A stretch of 64,000 bases of DNA from Liolophura sinensis (Eukaryota > Mollusca > Polyplacophora > Chitonida > Chitonidae), in contig NC_088295.1 of NCBI RefSeq assembly GCF_032854445.1, positions 41,217,385 to 41,281,384 of the forward strand. The letters are read 5' to 3'. Below the pieces are notes generated by a model, which was given only the letters and a program-made list of their open reading frames with translations, searched no databases and was not told the DNA's origin. Numbering within the stretch: position 1 is the stretch's first letter; each line of letters begins with the position of its first letter. The position numbers and the translations under genes are program-made. Below are positions 51,455-61,653 of the stretch, one piece after another.

Positions 51455-54400
51455 TCACAGCTGATTAACTACATTTATCGTATTGTCGTTTGAGGTAAAA
51501 TTGAAGACATATAGGGACTCGTAAGGGTAGAAAGATTTGAGGTAGACTGGACTGTAGTTTTCTATGACAGCGGCAGCTGCAGCTTCCTCACTGGAGAATG
51601 AGTGGTTGTTATGTCGGGCTGAAAATAATGAAGTTGAAACTTTGTTAGTTTTACTTGAATGTTTCCAGTGGCTTTTTGTACAATTTCTAGATTGTTGGGC
51701 CACTTATGTGGATCATGTCTGGGCATTGAAATTGACCTTAAAGCTGGATAATGGATTGTATTGTGATATTGAAATAAAATAGTCTCTATATAAAAACAAA
51801 ACAATTTTGGCAACAATATATTAGGTTTTCATTACTATACCTCTGGTCAAATTTCACAGGGCTCGGCGGGGTATAAATATACACACGGTCTCTCCAATAA
51901 CATTTGCCATTTGAGACTCATCGAAATGGCATGTAATAATATGACCTTCAGCTATTCTAGCAGGTACCATTCATTATGTGATTTAATATTCCAGTGTTTT
52001 CAATAAAGCCATAGTAAGATGATTAAAAGAAACACATTACACACTCACCTTGATTAACAAAAAAATTAGCAAAATATTGCGTGACTTTGACAGCATCCTC
52101 GTTGTGGAGCCATTTGTACTTTTCATACCAGATGAAGACGTTCTTCTCCGGATGAAATTGCACACCCCAGACTGGGTACTTATAACCTAGAGGAACAGAA
52201 CACAGGTGTTGTTAGATACATAATCGGTACTGACAGCCTAGAGGGACAGAATACAGACCATCAACACAGGTATTATTATCCGATACAAAGTTACATAGAC
52301 AATAACCCTGATTTCAGCATTAGGTACATAATGTGCACTGATAGCCTTTTGGGACAGAATACAGGCCATCAACACAGGTGTTACTGTTTGATATAAACCT
52401 ACACAGACAATAACCCTGATTTCTGCATTAGATACATAATGTGTAATGATTGCCTAGGGGGGCAGAATACAGACCATCAACACAGGTGTTATTGTCTGAT
52501 ACAAAGTTACATAGACAATAACCCTGATTTCTTCATAAGATACATAATGGGTACCGATAGCCTAAAGGGACAGAATACAGACCATCAACACAGGTGTTAC
52601 TGTCTGAAACAAAGTTACATAGACAATAACCCTGATTTCTGCATTAGGTACATAATGGGTACCGATAGCCTAGGGAGAGAGAATACAGACCATCAACACA
52701 GGTGTTATTGTCTGATACAGTTACATAGACAATAACCCTGATTTCTGCATTAGGTACATAACGGGTACCGATAGCCTAGAGAGACAGAATACAGACCATC
52801 AACACAGGTGTTACTATCTGATACAAAGTTACATAGACAATAACTGGTTGAGGCTCTAAACTTCTGGCATAATCTCATGCAAGGGCACCCCAAAACAGTT
52901 CTCAGATCCTCAATATATACAAAGTCTGGTAAATAACTTTGCGTATATAATAACTTTCATGCTGAAAATCTGTTCCCAACATCAGAGTGATTCACGTCAT
53001 GTTCTTCTCCCCACACATAGCAAGAAAAGCACGATTGTTACAAAATAGTACACAAACTTTACTTGAACTCAAAATCATGAATCAGTACTAGATGTTGATG
53101 TTTTGTACAAACCTTCCATGCTTGACACAAATACACCCCCTTTTCGATCCTTGTTTGTTGACAAAATTCTGAAAAAGTTTCTCAGGTCATCATTTTGCTT
53201 GAATACCTGAAATCAGAAACACTTTCATATTTAAATACTGTTTCATAAATTTGTTTATCTGCCTTGAAGGCCTTGTTTTTAAAATCAATCCTTTCTGTAC
53301 AATAGGCCAATACTGTGTACATGTAGTTGAATTCACAAATATATGATAATACTATTAAATTTGACATATAAACATGTTTTGCTTCTGAGTGATTGAGTGA
53401 TATTCTCACAACAATTTATTTATTTGATTGGTGTTTTACGCTGTACTCAAGAATATTTTACTTATATGACAGCGGCCAGCATCATGGTGGGAGGAAAGCA
53501 AACAGCTGTGGAAAACCCACAACCCTCCATAGGTTGCTTGTAGACCTTCGCATGTATAGCCGCAGAGAAAGCCAGTATGAGCTGGTCTTGAACTCACAGT
53601 GACCAAATTGGTGATAGACCCCTGGGTTATTGTGCTCTGTCACAACAATTCATTTCATCGGCAATAATTGTGCTGACTGTTATTTACATAGACTAACACC
53701 ACTACCTACAACATGTCCACAAATATTACTTTCTACATAAGCTACAGTTGATATACAAACCTCTGGAGTGATCCCAAACTGGTGAGAGTTGGCTGTAACA
53801 TTTTCTGTCTTCAAAGCATCAATAATTTCTTGAGGTGCTTGGCCAAAAATTTCACTCTTTTGGTAATCTTGGGAAGCAAAAGACATTTACCATTAGAATC
53901 ATGCCATGGAAGCTTGTATTAGAAAAAGAAAAAATATCATAGGTAAAAAAATTTAAATTATTTAAAAAGCGGTAAGGAAATCATGGTTTGACCATTGTAC
54001 AATGCAGTGAGACCATGACCCAGGAGTCTCTCACCAATGTGGTCACTGTGAGCCCAAGTCCAGCTAAGGCTGGCTTCCTCTCTGGCTGTACGAGGGAAGC
54101 TCTTCCAGCAAACCTGTGTTGGTTGTGGGTTTCCCATGGGCTCTGCCCGTTTTCCTCCCACCATAATGCTGGCCGCTGTTGTATAATTGAAATATTCTTG
54201 AGTACAGCATAAAACACCCATCAAGTAAATAAATCACTGAAATAGGTTCTTCGGAAATTCCTGGTCACGCAAAGCTGGTGCAGTGTTATACCTGGAGAAA
54301 TGAGATCAAGAGGCAGTGGCAAGTTTTCAGCATCAAAGTGGCCCAGTAGTACTTTCTTTGCAACAAGAGCTGTTAGGAACTGGAATCCCAGGCATGTTCC

Positions 54401-57400
54401 CCACACTGGGAAGAAGTCTCCAGCTTTGTTGGCCTGAAACAAGAATGCTGAACATTTTAATACCTGTTACATTACTGGTACTACAATAATTAACCTAGTA
54501 AGTAATTCATGAAAAAGCAAAAATCCTTAGCCATAAAGTTGAAATGAGATATAATTCCACATTTTAAAATCTAATACATGATATTTATTCCATAGGTTTC
54601 TCACAATTCTCATAGTTGGCAATTCTTTATACGAAAATGTTTTATGGAACAGAAAAGCATTCCAGTCTGAATTATGTGATCAATCTACATAAAATGCTCA
54701 TCTCGATGAGATATTTGTTCTTGTCAATGATTTAGAATGAAACATATATACATAGATGACATACGCAGATGATAGATGTATGAAATTGTGATACGTGTGA
54801 TAAACATTATACAGGTATGTTTTGTTTTACGCCTTTGTAACATTAACAGGTAAGATGCAAATGACTTACGGATTAATTGATATTTTAAATTTTTATTAAA
54901 TTGAAATTACATAAATAACAAGAGACAGAAACCTTTAGAAATGAGGGCAGATTGATAATCAATTGTGAATGACCTTGGTATCATCTTAGTAGGTAGGTAC
55001 ATGTAGGCCCTAAAATTTGGCACCCCAGGAAGCCCAGGGTCAGGTACTCCAAAAATTAGGCGACAATGACTTCATAAACAAACGTTACACTATTTATTAC
55101 AAATCCTAAAATACAGTCACCTTTCATACTAATACCATTCCTTACCTCTATAGCTAAATCAAAGAGAATCCTGCCTGCCTGAGCATAACCTGATGTAGTC
55201 AAATTTGCTCCTCCTCCAGGGAACAAGACACTGCAGGAGAAACACAAGTCAGTATACACGGGACCAATTACTGATTCTGGTTTGAGCTTTTCCTATCCCT
55301 CTTTCCGAATCTAACACTGCATAAAATAATCTTAATACATGTATATATGTACATTTCAAGATTGATTTGGCCCACTTGACATTTTCTTCTCTAATGTCAG
55401 TCAAGTGTTTGGGTTGAAAAAAAAGCCAGTGTACATTATGTCACAAACAAACCGTACTGGGTTGTAACTTCAAGGCCTTGATTACTATTTGGAAAAGGCA
55501 ATCTATTCCTGACACTGAAATAATATACAATGAACATGTACACGCAATGATATGGTGTCCCAGAATGTAACAAAATTCCAGCATATATTATACAATTATT
55601 ACAATCTGAGAAAGCTAATGGAATACTTTTTACATTATGTTACAAACAAAACAAAGCTTTCCAGAATGTTACAAAACACTTTCTGACACTCCAGCTCTAA
55701 CTTGTAACTAGCTGACCCTACATTTTTTTTTCGCTTATATTATGGCGGCCAGCATTGTGGTAAGGGGAAACCGAGCAGAGCCCAGGGCAAAAAACCCACC
55801 ACCATCCACAGGTTGCTGGCATCCCATGTATGAGCGTGTACTCACAGCGCCTGTATTGGTGAGAGGCTCCTGGGTCATTGCGCTGTGCTGGCATGCTAAT
55901 GCCTTCAGTTGACTGTATATGATATGACAATATCCTAATAAATAGTGCACTGATTGCAATTGTATACATTATCTCCCTTGACAGAAATGCAGACCTTGAC
56001 CTCAGATGAGAGGGCTTAAAAGGCATCCATAATGTTCCATAGACAAACAGATTTACTTTACTTTCATTGCAATAGACTATAGCTGGAAATACATGCTAAG
56101 ATTGCAGCACTATACCGTTAATAAACTTTCAAAAAATGAAATGTCACACAGTTATGGTCAAACTCTGAAACGTATGATATCCTTAATTTTTATCTGCACA
56201 GTCTTATGCTCCTTTCTTCGTTACCTCAGTTGGATGTTTTGAATACATAAGACACATGACCCAACGTCTAGTAAAGATTTATCAACACGAGGTATATGAT
56301 ACCACCTCAATGTGAATCACTTGCACACTAAGGCTATGCCCTTAGGAGTCCTTGTCAGAGTCATTTCACACAATACACAAACACGTACCACAAGAATCCT
56401 ATGCTACTTAACGCTTACCCATTTATAGAATTGAAAATGCTTCTGTAGTAATCATCGCTTTGGTAGATCCTGCAAAAAAATCAAGGGCATTATGACTACA
56501 TTCAGATGAGCAGATAACACATGATCAGATTGAGATAGCAAAATCCAGTGATGCCAGTTTTAACATCATCATTAGGTCCGTTTAGAAACAAAGTTTGCAC
56601 AGACTGATGGTACGTAAATAATAATAATAATAATAATTAGAGATGAATATTTAGGTTGCTCTGTACACTGTGAACCATGATCTGCGTTAAGCGTGTAGAA
56701 AAATTTTTGATCATTTATTTATTAATTTGATTGATCTTTTACGCCGTACCCAAGAATATTTCACTTATACGACGATGGCCAGCATTATGGTGGGATGAAA
56801 CCGGGCAGTGTTCGGGGGAAACACATGACCATCCACAGGTTGTGGCAGACCTTCCCACGTACAGCCGGAGAGAAAGTCAGCATGAGCTGGATTTAAACTC
56901 ACAGCAACCACATTAGTGGAAGGCTCCTGGGTCTTTGTGCTGTGCTGGCGTGCTTACAACCTTGGCTACAGAGGCCCTGAAAATTTTTGATGAATGTCCT
57001 TTCATGTGAATGTAGATTATTACATGTAAATGTAGTGATCTATAGATTTAAACTGACACCATCTGAAGAGGTCTATTCACTAGGAATTGTGCCACTCCTT
57101 CATCCATTCACTTGTATAGTCATTTTCCAGTAGCTTGCTGAAAGTATCACATCTACTATTCAAGTTCAAACATGATTACTGCATTTGCCATCATATTTCC
57201 TTCCAAATAAAACCTCAAAACACCTTTCCATATAAAGATGAATGTAACTGTGAAAATCAAGTAAAATGAATAACTTAGTTATGGATGAAATTTTATGTCA
57301 GTTGTAGTATATTCACGGCATATTCATAGTGCAGAATCATTGGTGAGAATTACATCATGACATAAAATACTTGTAAATTTTAAAATTATTCATTCCGCAA

Positions 57401-59568
57401 TTACTTCATCGCATTTGTAGTTAAATATGTGATTGAATGTAAATAACATGACATTTCACTGTTTTTTCCCTGAGAAAGCCAACTTGACTTTGTGTCTAGC
57501 CCCATACTAGGGCTCAAAATTAAGTCTCCTGGTCTGAGCCATGTGGAATTTTGATCAGGCCTGTAGAGTTAACCATGTACTAGTCTGTCAGAGTGGCCTG
57601 TGACTTATCAACATGTACGTCAGTCGCCATGAATGTACCTTCATTTTTAAACAATCATATAAATATATGGTTCCTATTACATAATTTACATTTAGAGGAA
57701 AATAAATCCTAGAACAGTTTTCTTTCAAGTAACTTAAGGACCAGCGGCTATCATAGAGGACCAGTAAATATCAATGGGCACTGGTCCTCTTGGCTAGTGA
57801 CATACTGGGCCCTATTTCAATAATCCAAGCTGTGCATGTGCGTCTCTCTACGTTTGCTTTACAGCACTACTACCACTAGCAAATTTTGTATAGAAAATCT
57901 TGAACGACACGAGGTCACTGGGGTCACAGTGATGAGGCAGGAAGTCGTATCAGAAAACACAAAAATTCTGTTTCAACCTTTGCTTCTGTTAATATTGCCA
58001 ACACATGCATTCTCTTTACCTAACATATGCACAAGATTATTCTAACCAAAACTGAAACCATTCTACTGATCAATGCTGATTAAATAGTTTCCCGTGACGA
58101 TGCCAGTGGTGAGGTTAAGCCCATTAAAACAAGCCTGCATGCGTGACACAGGCTCCAAAGGTCAAGATTGTTTAGTAGTGTCAGTGATGTACAGCGAGCA
58201 TATAGAGAGCGGCACAAGAGCTGAAAGGAGTATGCGCTATTACATATGTACTTACCTAATAGGGACAACTCTGGCCCCTCCAGATTCTAGGTATTTTATG
58301 TAGGAAGAGAGGATGTAGCTGTCACCATATGGTTTGAAATCACCATCTGAAGTCTGACTCAAAACCCCTTTATTAAATAAATATAGAGTGCTCAATTTAA
58401 ATTTTTTGAAATTTTATTTTCACAGTACGCATTTCAGTAAAATGTGTTTATGTAAGAGTGGTTTAGCATCACAATTAAGCTGTATTTCCCCAGCTATAAC
58501 CTGTTCTTCCAATACCTTTACAAACATGAACTACATGTATTGCAGGAAGCAAATTTTTAACACCTGACTTCATTTATTTAAAATTGAAACATTTGTAAAA
58601 CTTATTTTGACTTCAATAGCACTATACACAGATATGAAACACATACTCTAATTTCAATCATCAGGAACAAAAAAATCGCTTTTTGCAATACATGTAATAG
58701 GGAGATCTGTGCATAAAATGTATTAAACCCCTATTAAAGCAAAACACAGAATAAGACAAAATTTATTTTCGCCTATTATTTGACATTCCTATCAAAAATA
58801 AAACAGCTGAATAAGGTCTGTTCTTTGAACTATAGCAGCAAGTTAATTTAGTTGTTCGGGTATGTATGGCTTATAAAAAACCACCTGTGTTAACTCTTAT
58901 TTCTGAGATAAATAATCCATTTGACTGACTGAAGAACATAATATTTCACTCAAATTAATGATTTACAAGTAATAATCAGCACTGTTTCTTTAATCTGATG
59001 TCAAATGTGAATGATCAATTCAGTAACATTCAGTTAATACTAGTTAACTTATAGTCACAATGGGATACCAGCGTAAGTCCGAAGTGGGATGTATTACGCC
59101 ATTTCAGTGACGTTGAACAATCCACTGCAGCGTTTACAGCGCGACGTCACAACTGGTAGACCAAATACGTCACAGATGAAACCGCAGAATGGAACATGTT
59201 TTGCAGAGCTCGGGGGAAACCCACGACCATCCGCAGGTTGCCGACAGACCTTTCCACGTACGACCGGAGAGGAAGTCAGCATGAGCTGGACTTCAACTCA
59301 CAGCGACCGCCTTGGTGAGAGGCCCCTGGGTCATTACGCTGCGCTAGCGCGCTAACCGACTGAGCCACGGAGACCCCACTCACATTCACAACAGGGCACA
59401 TCGCTTTACACACTGATTTAATGGTATGTCCCAGGTCCCATGCTGATACATATTGTCCCCTTGTTTACCTATAATTGGTCGGTTGTTTAATGCCAGAACA
59501 CCGTAGTTACCGATGTGCAAAACGACTGCAACCATGCATATTTTTCTCAGTCCGATGTCCCACTCCAT
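51455..59568 (-). CDS. GGH: Gamma-glutamyl hydrolase, copy 1 (complete)
   Basis: Exons in transcript order: 59568-59469, 58367-58256, 56469-56419, 55230-55146, 54433-54292, 53867-53761, 53206-53113, 52186-52049, 51618-51455; phases close exactly, giving 330 residues (human GGH 318). The ATG begins MEWDIGLRK, followed by a hydrophobic signal peptide (about residues 8-28) and NNRPIIGVLSQ. Family landmarks follow: INGVLFPGGGANL, the nucleophile in FFPVWGTCLGFQ (Cys at about 130), and the catalytic His in GVQFHPEK (about 242). This is peptidase family C26, a class-I-glutamine-amidotransferase-like fold. It removes gamma-linked glutamates from folate and antifolate polyglutamates in lysosomes or after secretion. 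A second copy lies upstream on the same strand. The intron before exon 8 carries a 108-bp tandem array. Confidence 0.95.
52187..52850 (-). repeat. 108-bp tandem array duplicating the GGH1 exon-8 splice acceptor
   Basis: Six units of 106-109 bp begin directly at the exon-8 boundary; the shared atacagaccatc-type string recurs at 52251, 52359, 52467, 52576, 52683 and 52789. On the minus strand each unit carries a pyrimidine tract and an AG followed by a copy of the exon start. The real site reads ctctag/GTTATAAGTACCC (GYKYP), and the best copies read ctctag/GCTATCGGTACCC (GYRYP). All six keep the AG. Confidence 0.95.
53413..53645 (-). mobile_element. SINE family A copy, antisense
   Basis: Nearly full length: tttatttatttgattggtgt tail, gcggccagcatcatggtggg, agaaagccagtatgagctgg, B-box-like cttgaactcacagtgacc and head cccctgggttattgtgctc. 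Intron 6 of GGH1. Confidence 0.9.
53998..54236 (+). mobile_element. SINE family A copy, sense
   Basis: Head gtctctcaccaatgtggtca, B-box-like gtgagcccaagtccagc, ctcccaccataatgctggcc and gaaatattcttgagtacagc, with an aagtaaataaat tail. Intron 5 of GGH1, in the opposite orientation to the neighbouring copy at 53413. Confidence 0.9.
55734..55905 (-). mobile_element. SINE family A copy, antisense, lacking the tail
   Basis: Contains ttatggcggccagcattgtg, cccaccaccatccacaggtt and gtgagaggctcctgggtcat, ending near the tRNA-like A box (gctgtgctggcatgctaatg). Intron 3 of GGH1. Confidence 0.85.
56715..56978 (-). mobile_element. Full-length SINE family A copy, antisense
   Basis: One of the best copies: tail, cgccgtacccaagaatattt, gatggccagcattatggtgg, ccacgtacagccggagagaa, tRNA-like B box (gatttaaactcacagcaacc) and A-box end (tggctacagaggccct). 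Intron 2 of GGH1. Confidence 0.92.
59207..59376 (-). mobile_element. SINE family A copy, antisense, 3'-truncated
   Basis: It has the best-preserved head in the window: on the minus strand, gtggctcagtcggttagcgc (A box) and gtgagttgaagtccagctc (B box). It ends abruptly at gagctcgggggaaacc, without the ccaccataatg block or tail. It lies in intron 1 of GGH1. Confidence 0.9.
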
Positions 59569-59935
59569 ATTCGTAATGTGCAAGTCACGTCATGTGACCA
59601 AACATATCACGTGACAATACTGTGGTGTAAAAGTCATGTGACCATATTATAATTGTTGGATCTGATTAGCGTTTGAAAACAATCAAACATGATGTTATAG
59701 TGTCCATGAATGTACCTGAGTAAGGTAGGCCTTTCGCTGTATTTCTTAAAACATGCATCAGTTTAGCTCTGTAGGATTGTCATTACGTATGTGATAGTAT
59801 ACTTAATCATGTCATAGTATACTTAATCACCATAATACCTTAGTTGTGAGACAGAAATTTAACGTGGACAGAATGTAAGGCCTACATACAGTGTATGTAC
59901 ATCGACCTGCCACATATATACCGGTACATATACAG

Positions 59936-59972
59936 ATTCTGTAAGACGGGTCGGAAGTTGGAGGTTACCCAG
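59936..59972 (+). repeat. Solitary end of the MITE-like element
   Basis: ttctgtaagacgggtcggaa followed by gttggaggttacc matches the left inverted repeat of the element at 60627. No partner end was found within the next several hundred bases. Confidence 0.55.
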
Positions 59973-60626
59973 AAGAGAACCATGACAGTTTGGCCATTCC
60001 AGCCCAGACGGGAAATGCCGAGATGTTGCGATTGAGATTTGGCGGAAAAGGCCGAATGTTGTACTCCAGAGAGGACAGAGGTTCGGCGGGGTCGAACATG
60101 TCAGACAAAACAAACTCGTCCTAGTTTGTGGGCAGACTGTGCAAGTACGCGCACAAGGTGTGAAGATGATGATCTGCCGTGACGTCTGCCATGCCCAGCG
60201 ACAGTTTTCGCTGCCTGACTCCTGAGATATCATCCATATCTGCAGTGCATCGCATCACAAGTTACTGCCTCAACTTCTTGAAACTGGATTGAGGTTTTTG
60301 GTAAGTTTGGTGAGGAGGCTCTCGAGTAGGGTAACTTACCGATATGGTTTTACCATTGGTTTAGGGCCGAGGCTGTCAGCTAGGGGTGACACTTGTGAAT
60401 CACAGTATCACAAGTCCTGTCAACTATGTGTAAATTAATGATGATGTTTCTTGAGAATGGCCAAAAAGCATGACAATGTAGAATACATGCAATACAAAAT
60501 TTCAGAGAAAACAGCGATTCTGAAGGTGGACTTTTAAAGTGGTAGTTAATATAGTCCACATGTTCAGTACCGGTATTTGAGATTTGTTCAAGGAGTAACA
60601 ATTATCGTGAGCAAGAGAGGAAAGTA

Positions 60627-60919
60627 TTCTGTAAGACGATTCGGAAGTTGGAGGTCACGTGACCACCCTATCGTGTCGAAAGCAAAATGGCCGCCCAGTG
60701 TTAAAGTATTGGGGGAAAAGGTCACATTTTGTTACTTCGCTAGCGACCAGTAAGGCCTAGTTGTAAAAAAAATAGCATCACGAAAGCTTTACAGAAATAC
60801 TCAGACTATCTGGAAAGCTGAAAATTATATAAATACAACGGATTCGAAAATAGGCATTTTCCTATGCAATAACGTTGGGAGATCACGTGTTCTCTAGCTT
60901 CCAATCCGTCTTACAGAAT
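60627..60919. mobile_element. MITE-like non-autonomous DNA element
   Basis: Terminal inverted repeats of about 36 bp: the left end reads ttctgtaagacgattcggaa, and the right end on the minus strand reads ttctgtaagacggattggaa. Both arms continue to a CACGTG. The internal sequence is about 220 bp and non-coding. Flanking AT dinucleotides may be the target-site duplication. Confidence 0.65.
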
Positions 60920-61547
60920 TGTCCAGCATAATAAGTCGTCACAGACGTACAGTAAAGATTCTGAGGTCGTTGGTTCGGAATTTACAGCTGTAGGGAATCA
61001 TAATGCACTGTTTTCAATTTACCTTGTTGTACGGGCAGTGACCTTCCTATTAGGCCTACAATATGCCTGTATAAAAAGTTGAAGTACTGGTTGCTTTAGC
61101 ATTAATAGTCATAATCAATAATGATGGGCAAACAGTTACGCTTGTAATATACAAAATAATACCCTCCACAGAGACTGTAGTATTTTTTATTTGTCTTTTT
61201 CTGAATACTTCAATACTTCATTGCTTTACAGTGGGTATTGAGATATCATTGTTATTACCAGAAAGCTACCCTCGGAACATTTTTTGTAGATGTTTGGAGT
61301 GTAGAAAAGAATGATCATATTAGTATATACATGTAGTTGCACTGTAAAGGGCCTACATACACAGACATATAATGGACATGTGGCGCAGCATGTCGTCAGT
61401 GACAACCTTTTCCTGCTTAAAACTTTCATGTACATATGTATTTACTTTGTTAGGAAACCGGCTATGTTTGTGAAAGCACCATATATATATTTCAACGGAA
61501 ATAAACGAAAACAAATACACTGTTCTGCATGCATGCTGCTAATAGCT

Positions 61548-61553
61548 TTTATT
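61548..61553 (-). promoter_or_regulatory. Polyadenylation signal of GGH2
   Basis: AATAAA on the minus strand about 100 nt downstream of the GGH2 stop at 61654. Confidence 0.5.
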
Positions 61554-61653
61554 TATACATTTGAAAATGACTGAGGTGATGTTTGACATGTACATGCAAC
61601 GTTAATGAAATTGCATAAAACCAGAATGAATTAAGTCTTCTGCTGAATTCATT

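Larger units (their letters stand above)
59569..61653. other. Spacer between the tandem GGH genes
   Basis: Holds the GGH1 promoter region and the GGH2 3' flank. It includes a MITE-like element (60627-60919), a solitary related end at 59936, and a GGH2 polyadenylation signal (61548-61553). No exon was supported. Confidence 0.6.

Noticed and set aside
59859-60233. 124-codon minus-strand frame between the GGH genes
   Set aside because: It has no recognisable domain or matching splice context and overlaps the solitary MITE end.
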